This document shows, in pieces, positions 12,056 through 22,113 of a DNA stretch of 64,000 bases (its first letter is position 1; each line of letters begins with the position of its first letter). Origin of the DNA: Vicia villosa (Eukaryota; Streptophyta; Magnoliopsida; Fabales; Fabaceae); the NCBI RefSeq assembly GCF_029867415.1, contig NW_026705151.1:310001-374000 (forward strand). The letters run 5' to 3'. The notes beneath the pieces are model-generated. The model saw only the letters and a program-made list of their open reading frames with translations, ran no database searches and was not told the DNA's origin. A program made the position numbers and the translations under genes.

Positions 12056-13092
12056 ATGCCGAAATCCAGTACCGACGCCAAATCCACCGATAATCGGTCA
12101 GTATATTCTTCCGATTATTCATTTCGCATTATTAGATTCAATTCAGTGTTTTGATTTTCATCTATACATTTATTAGATCAAATTCTTATGATACACGTTC
12201 GATTTGTTTTGATTTTGTTTGTTAGGTTGAATTATAAGGTCAAGGTCGCTGCAACGGGTAGAAAGAAGTCCAAGAAAACTACTATTGATCCGCTTAAGCC
12301 GAGGCGGCCTCCGAGTGCTTTCTTAGTTTTCATGTACGTTTCAATTCGGAACACTTTTCGAATTTGCTGTGAATGTAGATTAGTAGTAATAGTCATTGAT
12401 TGTAGCTGTGATTTATTTTTTATTTTTTGTAATGATTGCAGGTCTGAGTTTAGAGTGAAGTTCTCAAATTCAAACAGAGGCAATGGCGTATCTGTGGTGA
12501 CTTGTTTGATCTAGTTTTTTTTTTTTTTTTTTTTTACTTTCAACTTTTATGATTTTTTTTTATTTTGAATTTTTGAAATGGTTTCGAGATCTTTTAAGTG
12601 AGTTGTAGTGAATTGAGTTTCAATCAGGTTAGTAAAGCTGGTTCCGAGGAATGGAAAGCGATGTCGTTTGCTGTGAGTGTAATTTGATTATGTTGACTGA
12701 AGGAATTTTTGAAATGTTGGTTTGTGTTTGATTTTAATGTTGTTATGTGGTTTATGTGTATTTTTCAGGAGAAGGCTCCTTACTTTGCTAAGGTGGGAAA
12801 GATGAAAGAGGAGTATGAGAAGATTAAGCGTGCCTATAATGCTAATGCAGAAAAAAAGAAGGAAGAGGATTATGAGGAGATTATACGAGCTTATAATGTT
12901 AGATTGGTAATTACTTTGATTTTATCTTTTTATTACAAGTCAAAACAAATGATGTCCTTACAAGTTAAAGTCTGCGTCAATGATGAAGAGGTAGATGATA
13001 TAAGATTCATCTTGTTGATTGTTGGGTTGGTTTTTGACTTTATTGATTTGTTTATGTTCTTTAGATAGGATGAGGAGGAGAGACTGATGTAG
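12056..13092 (+). CDS. HMGB-type high-mobility-group box protein, short
   Basis: Six exons by eye: 12056-12096, 12226-12333, 12442-12496, 12628-12672, 12769-12906, 13069-13092. All have GT..AG borders and join in frame to 136 residues. Residues 14-37 are basic. The HMG box runs from about residue 38 (KPRRPPSAFLVF) through EEWKAMSFAEKAPYFAK to about residue 107. Plant HMGB proteins bend DNA in chromatin without strong sequence preference. Two features are unusual. The end of helix 3 is duplicated (residues 96-107 and 114-126, both ending RAYN). The usual long acidic tail is reduced to DEEERLM. The last acceptor (gatag) is the one that keeps the acidic reading, and another AG lies 4 bases upstream. 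The copy may be divergent or a young pseudogene, but no lesion is seen. Confidence 0.82.
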
Positions 13093-13960
13093 ACAATCCA
13101 TATGCTTGTGCTAATATATGCTATTTGGATTATTTAACTTAGTGATCGAGCATACTGTCATAACTTGTCCTAGTGTTCTAACTTCTTTGTTAATTTTGGA
13201 TGCCCTTGTTGGCCATTAATAACATTTACTTTAAAATCTAAATTTAAATTTCAATACAAACATACATTTGCCATGAATCCTTCAATGATCACTTTTGCAA
13301 ATAAATGCAAAAGAGATGGTTGAATGATACATGGAAAATAATTGTGAGAGAGGGTTAAAGGAAACGTGTCAAATGTTTGTGTTGTATTGGAATTTAAATC
13401 TAGGATTTAAAGTGAGAATTATCAACAATACATATATGTATGGGTTAGAGACTGTGTGATGAGAAATTGTGTGTTGCATTGGTGTAAGCCAAATATTAAT
13501 GAAAAGGTGGAAGAGTATGTCATGCTGATTCACATTGTTGAAGATTTAAAGGCTTACATATTTTTGATACATTAGTCATGGTAGAAAAGGTATCAGCGTA
13601 CAATGATTTTTGGTTAACTGTAAAGTATGCTAAACCAACCACAAATGAATGTTTAAATTAGTGCCATCATGTGATTTGGAACAAGTTAATTGGTAACTAG
13701 GCGACCTTATGTGTGCAAGGGGGTGTGTGATGTGACTTAAGAAGTAAATGGCTGTAGTTAAATTGACATGAAATGTAAAATGTTTTAAAATGCCGGAAGA
13801 AAAAATTGCATGAAATGTAAAAGCTGTTGAAAAGTAAGGGACTTTAAATAGAAAAACTTAGAAGTTAAATGATTTGGAATTAAATTATTTGAAATAAATT
13901 GTGAAGAAATATAAATGTTTTGACATGGAAATGTAAACTGTTGAATATTATAGGAATTTA
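13093..13960. other. Intergenic, AT-rich, no gene seen
   Basis: Holds the 3' end of the HMG-box gene, then AT-rich DNA with loosely repeated 'gaaatgtaaa' phrases between 13770 and 13940. No protein family was recognised. Confidence 0.4.
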
Positions 13961-13964
13961 AAGA

Positions 13965-14165
13965 CATTGGAAGGTGTTGGTTGCCTTCATTGCAGCCTCC
14001 TACACCTTCATTGTGTTGGTTTGAATTGTGAATTTAGTCCCACATTGCTTAGAGATATGGCCTATGTTAGTGTTTATAAGTGGGGGCAACCCTCACTTAC
14101 AAGCCGGTTTTATAGGGATGAGTTAGGCCCAACCCACACATTCTAAGAGACGGCATAACTAGATC
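13965..14165. mobile_element. Short dispersed repeat (TRIM or solo-LTR-like)
   Basis: The block 'agtcccacattgcttagaga', then 'gggggcaaccctcacttac', then 'gatgagttaggcccaaccca' matches a short repeat common in legume DNA near genes. The class (TRIM, SINE or MITE) and the exact ends are not settled. No 5S-like core was seen, so Cassandra is unlikely. Confidence 0.45.
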
Positions 14166-15134
14166 CTGGGAGTTTGTGTTAGTTTTCAATTTATGAGTAG
14201 GCTTCAGAATGTAAGGATCAGACCTCAATTACATTTTTTGAACTAGTATTTATGTAGAAAGGAAACTAGTTGACTACCCATTACAGGAAAGGCTACGGTT
14301 GTGGCAATTATTCACTATGTTGCTGGTTATCATTGTTAAAGCACTAATGGTTGACTAACACTCTTCTCGAATTTGCTTACATTTGCTTGTCGATCCTTGT
14401 TGGTTACATCTACTTGATGTCAACTATTTTCCTTTTGAATCTTACCTGTGATTACTCTATTCACTTTTCTTGTTCACTTATCGACATTACTTGATTTTTT
14501 TCTTTAGTATATACTAACGAGCTATTATGAACTACTGTCAATTGGGTGTCTTACATTTCAATGGAAGGACCCAAATTTGTTTCCGACGCGTCGATTTGTA
14601 AGGTGCAAATATAATGATTGTTGCTTGGTACTTATCCATCCATCTTGTCAACAGCCACTTCAATTCAACTGTCGCCTCCTTTAAACCATGTTCTTAAATA
14701 AGGTCGTCCTTGCGTATCTTTTTCATTTTTTCATTTAAATATTTCACAGTTCAAGTCCAAATTTCCTCATTCTCAAATCTCTCCCGCCTCTTCTATTATT
14801 CTACTTCTTCTAGCATTTCTTTCTCTTCACATCCTTTCAATTGGTTAAGAAATTTGCTTCCAATACTGTTGGATCCTTGTCACCCATGGCTCTCTTCGTT
14901 GATGCTATGTTTACATGTGAAGATTTTAAGGTGTTGAAGTCAGGTAATTAATCATATCTCTTCTGCTTCTCTTTCTACAAAATTTTCCTTCTTAAGGCCT
15001 CGTTTCCTCCTAAAGGGGTTCCTTCTAAATATGAATCCACTTCCCTTATGCTCAAGGTGAACTCCATGCTTCTCTTTACACTTATCACACGACCATTTTT
15101 AACATAAAGGCTTGTATTGTGAGAATGCCTCAAT
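14166..15134. other. No intact gene; possible 5' remains of PMD gene
   Basis: AT-rich DNA. The stretch 14880-15060 has phrases in keeping with the upstream part of the PMD gene, but no frame could be followed. Confidence 0.35.
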
Positions 15135-15780
15135 CCAATTTCATCTATCAGTATGTTGATTGGCTTGATTGCGTTCAAGCTGTTCATGGAAAGAAACAAA
15201 CATTTTTTGTTTCATTAAACTTTCTCGTAATCATGTGAAGATGGAAACATGGTTGGTCGTAAGTCGTAACAGCTTTTTATTTTTGAATCCATACTATAAC
15301 AACTTCCATCTTTGATGTGTCGATCATCATTGGCCTTCTTTCTGATTGCGTCGTCATCAATCCCTTCATTAAGGAAGAGGGTAACGTGGATATATATAAA
15401 AAGAATACTTCTTCCCCATTCATTGTTGTTCACAACCAAAAACATGGTGTCGACGACATAGAACATGTCGCCTTTTTTGTTCTTTGGTTGCAGGGCCATA
15501 ATTTTTGTAATAAATTTGTGGCAGTCACTGAAGCACTTATTCCCATGGCCACACTTTTTCATAATGGCATAAAGTTGGCCTTGAACCAGTACATTCTTGT
15601 TGACTTCTTTTATACCATGTATGACTTGGTTGGCAGTATAATAAGAAAAGACTTAGAACAATGTTAGTGGTCCAACTGGGCTCCTCCAACTTTAGTTCAA
15701 TGTCGATGTTTCTATATTTGTTGGACTCTTGTTTATTCTTTTCATTTGTCTCACTTTCTTCTTAACATTATTACTTAACC
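15135..15780 (+). pseudogene. Plant mobile domain (PMD) segment, broken
   Basis: One frame reads YVDWLDCVQ, then SIFDVSIIIGLLSD, then HVAFFVLWLQGHNF and a later WAPPTLVQCRCFYICW. This order is typical of the plant mobile domain (aminotransferase-like), found in MAIL1-type host proteins and in some MULE and gypsy transposons. At least three stops (near 15236, 15257 and 15282) lie between the first two blocks, and another follows at 15665. The stops could lie in unrecognised introns, but a pseudogene is more likely. It is followed in the same sense by the coiled-coil exons at 15797-17260. Confidence 0.65.
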
Positions 15781-15796
15781 TATATGTTATCTGCAG

Positions 15797-17260
15797 CCTG
15801 GTGACTATGGTACTGTTTTTACTCCTGCATCAACGACCAAGAAGATTAAACTAATGGCCGATACTCCCACCCAAAGTCGGTCCCTTAAGGTATAACTTTC
15901 TTGCCCCCGATTGTAACTACTTGAATTCCGTAGTAGTGACTAACTACCAATATGTTTTTTTCTTCTAGATGTTAGAAATGCCTTCCTTCCCCTCAACTTC
16001 CTCTGCTCACGAGTCTTCATCTTCTGTTGATATCCGGGGGGTTCAGTCAAAGCCTTCCGGCTCACATGCAACTCCGACTCAATCTCTTGACTCGTGCCAG
16101 GTGATTTTTTTAACTTGTTTTCCTTATGAGTTTTCAAAGATTTAATGTGAATTTGTGCCGACAACATTTCTTTTGTTCATAGCCCATCGCCACGATTTTA
16201 CCTAAAAACTATGCCAGTGGTGATGACAACTATGCCAGTGGTGATGACAACTATGCCAGTGAGGATGAAGACGTCCAAACAGTTATTAGTGAGGTAATGT
16301 GTTGCGTTATCTTTTCTTATTATGACTTACTGACATCTCTAACAGTTTGTTTATATCCTTCAGAAAGTTCCGTCAGGTTTCGACATGGTGAGGGCAGACC
16401 CACAACTAAACATTATTCAATCTGCAGATGTAGTCATGAAGGAAGATACAGTCATTTCCGAAGAAACAACCACCTTGAAACGGGTTTTCCACGAAGTCGA
16501 CCCTCATCAAGATCCAACGGATGACCTACTTCACCAGCCTGAGAAAGATTGTAACAGCGACACTGACGATACTGACCCCGCAAGTGACTTGCTTTCTTTA
16601 CTGACTGACCCAAGTCATAAGTTATCTGGTATGTCCTCCCCTGTTGCTGAGTATGATTCTAGTGCCTCCAAAGCCATGGAACTTTTCAAAGAACTGAAGG
16701 GATTGATGTCAAAGCCTCTGGATGTTGCTTCTGCTGACATCTCTGCATGCCACCAGATGAGGAGGCTAGTTGAAGAACTCAATCCTCTTAAGCAACTACT
16801 ACCTCTCTCAAGCCAAATTACTCTGGAGCAGATCAACAACTTTCTTTCCGTTCACGCCTCCAAGAAGGCTCTCTTAAGATTTATCCTTCCTGTTTACGAG
16901 CAAGCGGTGAAGACCAAAGAAGACTTGGTGAAGAAGCTCCTTTCTCTCAAAGAAGAAAAAGACAAGATTGCAGCTGATAGAAAGCAGCAAGAAGCAGTTA
17001 AGGTCAAGGCTGAAGAGAAAGTTGAGATACTCAAGAAGCAATTAGCCTTGGCTGAGGCGGAACTAGCTGAAGCTTACACTGGTATCGGTGACTCCATCGA
17101 GTTGGAGAAGAAGCGTGTTCACAACATCAATGCCCTTCGCACTGAAGTGAATCAGACAGCAGCAACTCTAAAGAATCTTCGGTCCGACTACGAGTCAGCA
17201 ATATCAACTAAGAAAGACCTTGAGGACTTGCTGTCAGAGATTACCCAATCTAGTTCTTGA
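15797..17260 (+). CDS. C-terminal coiled-coil part of PMD-family gene
   Basis: Four open exons with phase-0 joins: 15797-15889, 15969-16100, 16183-16293, 16364-17260 (411 codons including the stop). The first three encode a Ser/Thr/Pro- and Asp-rich linker, with three copies of the heptad NYASG(D/E)D in the third exon. The last exon encodes acidic sequence followed by a long Lys/Glu/Leu coiled coil from about 16890 to 17240 (VKTKEDLVKKLLSLKEEKDK and onward). Legume PMD proteins often end in such coils. Its reading is intact although the PMD half is broken, so it is a 3' fragment or has a different start. No function is assigned beyond likely oligomerisation. Confidence 0.55.
16205..16267 (+). 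repeat. Three tandem 21-bp units in exon (NYASGDD)
   Basis: AACTATGCCAGTGGTGATGAC occurs three times, with a change in the third copy (gaggatgaa). It keeps the frame. Confidence 0.9.
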
Positions 17261-17400
17261 AAGTTAAAAGTTGTATTTATTTTCCATTTTGTACAGTCCA
17301 CAATTGGCTAGTTTTATACCATGTTCATTTGAATTTTCCTTGATTGGTGCGTTAATTATTGTTGGCATTTATTGGACTTGACTAAATAAAACTGTCCAAA

Positions 17401-18825
17401 ATGAATTACTTTGTAAGTTCTTCTCATGCTCAATCAATACCAGTGCTTCATGTTTTGTGGGATTGTTATCAAGCAAAATCTATTTGGCTCTCGCTTTTGC
17501 GAAAGAATTCGTATACTAACTTTTTTCTTGCAGGTTTGGGGGACTGGATGCACATTAATCTGAACAGCAACATTAACAACAGGTTAGCTGAGGATTGGAG
17601 TGCGCTTTGGTCTACGACTTGTCATGCTCTTTGGTTTTGGCTAAACAAAATGATTCATGATGCTAACTTCATCATGCCAACCAATTTGGTGGAAGACATT
17701 TTGAGACGGGTTCAAGAATACAAAATGAGCTATAGATTACAAAGAGTAAATGACACAAAGACGAGGAACTTGATTCATGTTAACTGGACTCCGGCACAGG
17801 AAGGTTATGTAACTCTTAATGTAGATGGAGTATCAAAATCAAATGGTAAAGCAGGGTGCACGGGATTAATTAGTGACTGTCACGGCATGTGGCTTGGAGG
17901 TTTTTCAAAGAACATTGGTGTTTGTAGCGCATTTATTGCATAATTGTGGGGGATTTTAGAGGGTATCAAGTTTGCTTGTATGAAGGGCTACACAGAGATA
18001 GGAATCCAGACAGACAATATATGCATTTCTGATGCCATAGAGAAGAAGCACGTTAAGGTGAAGAAGGGAATGACGTCTACAATCAAATTCGACATTGCTT
18101 ATCTGAGATGAGGGATTTCACCATTTCGCATGTGTTCCGTGAAGCTAGGGGTGGGAATAGGCCAGACCGGCCTATAGGGGGCCTATGACCTAGCCTATAT
18201 AAGGCCGGGTTAGGCCAGACTTATTTAACAAAAAGGTCAGGCTTAATCTTTTTTAAAAGCCTATTTAATAACATAGGTCAGGCTTAGACTATTAAAAAAG
18301 CCTATGAAGTCTTATAGGTCGGCTTATATTTTCATGTATATTAAAAATATGTTAAATAGATCGGTCTGTATTTGCATGTATATTAGAAAAAAAAGCTAAA
18401 TAGGTACGCCTATATATTCATATATATTAGAACAAATGCTAAATAGGCCGGCCTATATATGCATATATAGGACGACTTATAAGATTTCTTAAATAATATG
18501 GATTAATTGAAAACCATAATGAAAAATAGACTTTTAAATAGGCTTTCAAACCAAACTTTTAAAAACTTTTAAAAGGGTCAGGTCAGGACAAAAAAGAGAG
18601 TCTATTATAGGTCATAGGTCAGACTCAAACCTTTGAAGTTTATCGTAGGTCAGGTCCAGACCTTATAAAACTTAGCCTATTTTCACCCCTACGGGAAGCC
18701 AATCAAAACGCTGATGCTATAACAAAAGTTTGTCTCATTATATAGGACTCCATGTTTATATAGTTTGTCCAGATGAGTTGCTAGATGTGATCGAGAGAGA
18801 ACTTGCCAGGGTTCCCATTGGGTGA
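17401..18825 (+). pseudogene. LINE ORF2 tail: zinc-binding region and RNase H
   Basis: An open frame at 17401-17943 starts in the zinc-binding/linker region of a plant L1-type ORF2 (HVLWDCYQAKSIWLSL) and enters an RNase H fold (LNVDGVSKSNGKAGCTGLI). A stop at 17941 breaks it. The same frame continues (GILEGIKFACMKGYTEIGIQ) with a further shift near 18080. It resumes beyond the MITE at 18146-18691 (REA...NQNADAITK) and ends ERELARVPIG at 18823-18825. The 5' part is missing. It may instead derive from a stand-alone RNase H-like gene, but a LINE fragment fits better. Confidence 0.75.
18146..18691. mobile_element. hAT-like MITE in LINE RNase H
   Basis: 546 bases with inverted ends TAGGGGTGGGAATAGGC and GCCTATTTTCACCCCTA, flanked by 8-bp CGTGAAGC (18138-18145) and CGGGAAGC (18692-18699), which differ at one base. 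The inside is made of repeated 'aggcc' and 'ataggtcaggctta' phrases and has no coding. Confidence 0.88.
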
Positions 18826-19480
18826 TAAAATACAATAAATATATTAAATATAAAAAATTTAGAAATTACAGATATAAATAACAAGAAAACATTTTTATTT
18901 GAAAATAGACTAAGATAACTAGTTTGATCTTATTTCATACCATTATTTTCTATTTATTCTTTAATGAATTTAAATTTAATTTTGTAGTAATTCTTTTTTT
19001 AGTATCCAATGTAACTTCTGGGAATAGAAATCCTTACTTCATTTTTACTTGATTAAAAAATTACGTCAAAATTAATAAACAGATGAAAAAAAATTACGTC
19101 AAAATTAACTAACATAAATATATAACTACATGAACCAAATGATTTTAGTTTACAAAACCAATGCAATAAATAGAGACAGCAAGTGAATGTGATGTCGTCT
19201 TAGGAAAGAAAGTCAGACTAAGATACCCAAAAAAGATAAGAATGACCTTATACTAATTTGCTATTACATAATTCATATTTGGTAATGTCATCAATTTCTC
19301 TTGTGGTTAAGGTGGCAGACACATTGAACACATTGTGGGGTAAGAAGTTTCACATACCCTGCTTTTTAACGCTCATTTTCCTACAACATCCAATGACCTA
19401 AACCTTCTCCATAATGCTTTTATTACACTTGTCACGTCCACCTCTAATCCATCATATGTGTTAACCTTTTGTTGACCTTC
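18826..19480. other. AT-rich intergenic DNA
   Basis: Follows the LINE end. No gene was recognised. Confidence 0.4.
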
Positions 19481-19613
19481 CATGCTTAATTTCATCTAAT
19501 GGATATGAATAATATCTATATGTATCAAATCATCACCCAATATGTATCTTTCAAACTCACAAGTACAAGGCAACCCCATTGCTAAAGAGTTCTTAAGGGT
19601 TGGTCAGTCCCAC

Positions 19614-19671
19614 ATTGCTAAAGAGTTCTTGAGGGTGGGTTCCAGACCAACCCTCAAGAACTCTTTAGCAA
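19614..19671. repeat. 22-bp perfect inverted repeat, 14-base loop
   Basis: The arms at 19614-19635 and 19650-19671 (core AAGAGTTCTTGAGGG) are exact complements. A further direct copy of the left arm starts near 19579. The second repeat copy (39.4 kb) has only one arm. Confidence 0.9.
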
Positions 19672-19714
19672 TAAGTCTCAAATTTTTATGCAGTTGAGAA
19701 TGCATCATTAGTAT

Positions 19715-19853
19715 CTATTCATATATGATTTTTATCGTATATATGTAAAGGGGTTTCCATATCAGTGAAACATAAAAAAAAAACTATTCATATATGATTT
19801 TTATCGTATATATGTAAAGGGGTTTCCATATCAGTGAAACATAAAAAAAAGAA
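19715..19853. repeat. 69-bp tandem duplication
   Basis: The unit starting 'ctattcatatatgattttta' and ending in 'gtgaaacataaaaaa' occurs twice, essentially identical. The related locus at 39.5 kb has one unit. Confidence 0.93.
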
Positions 19854-20275
19854 GTCAAAAGAAAATTGAAAATTTTCATTGCGGATAACTTATAAGTAAG
19901 TTATCCGGTGAACTTCATGAAAACTAATGAAAAACTTATAACCAAGTTATTCGGTAAAGATTATAATACCGAATAACTTTTATGTAAATTATCGAGTATA
20001 CATATAACCCTATCGGAATACTTGATTACAAGTTATCCGGTGAATGAAAACCATATACCAACATTCTCTTAGTAAAGTTCTCCAGTACACTAGTATAGCA
20101 AAATACTCCAATTTCACAAAAATCAATTTTAACAGTAAAAGTTAAATAATAAAATTATTTAATAGGTGAAAAGGGTAAAATTATAATATTTTGAAAAGTA
20201 AGCATGAGGGGGATCATGGTAGGGTAGGGCAAAATTTGAGAATTTAACTTGCCACCCCTTCCTACCATAGCACCC

Positions 20276-20640
20276 AATCAATGTACAGTCATACATCACA
20301 CCACCGAAGCACTCAACCATCATATGTCTTTGAAACCTCACAAGAACCATTGTTTCACTTCCAACACGATTCATCAACCCAATTCTACCAACAACCCCAC
20401 CCACATGTAACCCAACCAAATCGACCCACCTTCGACAACATGGGCATAAATCTCTTTGGAAGCACCATAAACTAGGGAGAAATGGTCACGAATTGTATGG
20501 TCCGACTGTTGTTCTAGGACCATAACATCAAGCATCTCTGCCTCAAGCAAATTAGAACATACACCAAACACCTCAGGGAGATCATAATTAGAGACCTCGA
20601 AGGCAAACACGGGTGCGTTTGGGTGGAGGCGGTTGGTAAA
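20276..20640 (+). pseudogene. PMD-protein C-terminal tail remnant
   Basis: A frame from 20281 encodes a His/Ser/Gln-rich tail with FDNMGINLF near its end. The PMD pseudogene at 46149-47070 has the same kind of tail with FDNMGQRLF. It is too short for a domain call. It suggests that the Helitron at 20679 landed in an older PMD/MULE unit. Confidence 0.35.
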
Positions 20641-20678
20641 AGAAATCCAAATGTCTTGTAATTTATTTTTACGATGAA

Positions 20679-20709
20679 CTAGTCGGAAACCCGTGCGTAC
20701 GCACGGGTT
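20679..20709 (-). other. Helitron 3' terminus (hairpin and CTAG)
   Basis: The hairpin arms AACCCGTGCGT and ACGCACGGGTT are perfect. Nine bases lie between the hairpin and the end, finishing in CTAG followed by T on the minus strand. Confidence 0.88.
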
Positions 20710-20839
20710 CTGGTATGGTAAACGGAATTAATGTACAGATAGAAGTTGATTCACAATTATGTGTTTATAAAATTATTTTTGTTATAAGAAAAAATTGGAA
20801 TATTAGATGGAATAAAAATATAAAATATTTAATCAAAAG

Positions 20840-21040
20840 AATTGGAGGCCCAAACAAAATTATGTTGTGGAATAGAAATAAATATTCTTTAATGCTCATG
20901 AAGAAGTAAAAAAAAAAAAAAGAGGCCCAAAATAATGTAATTAAAATGCCAAGATATGGGCCATACAGTAGAAAAACAATAAAATAAATAGGGGGAAGGC
21001 CCATACGGTTACTTTACCTAGGGCGAAGGCCCAGAAAAAT
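20840..21040 (+). promoter_or_regulatory. Upstream region of B3 gene 1 with GGCCCA motifs
   Basis: Five GGCCCA or TGGGCC sequences lie within 200 bases. They resemble plant site II elements (TGGGCY) of proliferation-linked promoters. The same motif enrichment precedes B3 gene 2. Function is inferred. Confidence 0.4.
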
Positions 21041-22108
21041 TTCTGAAAAGAATCAAAACTGGCATCAGAAACGTTTCAAATCACTTACTCTCATTTATTA
21101 GTTGTGTTGTTTCCGAAAACTAATTCTAGCATTTAAGAAACGTTTATCGTCTTATTGATACCATCCTTTTGCAAATCAATGGCAAGTCATTTGGGAAAGT
21201 CATTCGTATCTGGGTAAGTTCATTGATTTTCTATAACTTTATTTGTTATGATGCAAAAAGGAAAAAATGTTTTAAGTTAGTTAAACCCTTTGCATGCGTT
21301 ATTTGGTTTTAGATCATCACTTATTATGGAAAAAGGGAAGCAAGCAGTCGGAATAGAAGACAGATTAACGGTTCCTCCGAGGGTAAAAAGAGGAACGAAT
21401 GGTCGGATGGCTGAGAAATCCGTTTCGTCGGATGATACCAGGTATAAAATATATTTCAAAATCGGTTTATGTCAAAGAAATTAAAATGGTGTGTTATAAC
21501 TATTATATGGATGCTAAATGTAATGTTATATGTTATAATTTTATATGTGTAGTATATTTACTCATGGTGTTTTGTTTTCAGCTCCGATCCTGATGAGCCT
21601 GAAATTGTTGAACACAGATGGGTAAAGGAGATAACTTTTGGTTTTGTTTCCAAAAATATGTTATGGTATGATAAATCTTTTTGTAGTTATAGTCGATCTT
21701 AACTGAATGTTGGTAAAAACTTTATTGTTGAAACAGAAACTATTGCTCACTATGAATTTAGTACAGGCTGTGTTTTCAGTCTTTGACAGTGTGGTTGTTT
21801 TCATTCGTATTGTAGCTTTTGGATCTGTTTGTATATGTTATTCATATAATTATTTTTGTGGTTTTTGTAGTTTCCATTTCTGAACCTTGCATGTTGTTTT
21901 TTTGTAGCATTTTCCCAGTTATGTTTCAAGAAATTTCTTAAAGGTCAACCAGAGGGCAATTGTTTTTGTTGATGAAGACAGTGGGGAGTCACGTAATGCC
22001 AGAATAAAGTGTTCTAAGAGAAAAGGAAAGGTTATGAAGTGGGAGAAGTTTATTGGTCCAGTTTGGTATGAATATGCGAAGAAGAAGAATATCAGAAGGC
22101 GTGACATT

Positions 22109-22113
22109 GTGCG
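22109..22113. repeat. Target site duplication GTGCG (left)
   Basis: Matched by GTGCG at 30653-30657. Confidence 0.95.

Larger units (their letters stand above)
19480..20275. repeat. Dispersed repeat with 'aagttatccggt' motifs, copy 1
   Basis: The phrases 'atttttatgcagttgagaat', 'gtaaaggggtttccatatc', several 'aagttat(c/t)cggt' motifs and 'gtagggcaaaatttgagaa' recur in order at 39260-39837 and 41640-41760. It is non-coding and the class is unknown. Confidence 0.75.

Noticed and set aside
12188..12514. 108-residue frame across HMG-box exons
   Set aside because: It reads through introns. The spliced model matches the HMG box much better.
13965..14165. Cassandra TRIM
   Set aside because: The flanking words are similar to short LTRs, but the 5S-like promoter core that defines Cassandra is not seen.
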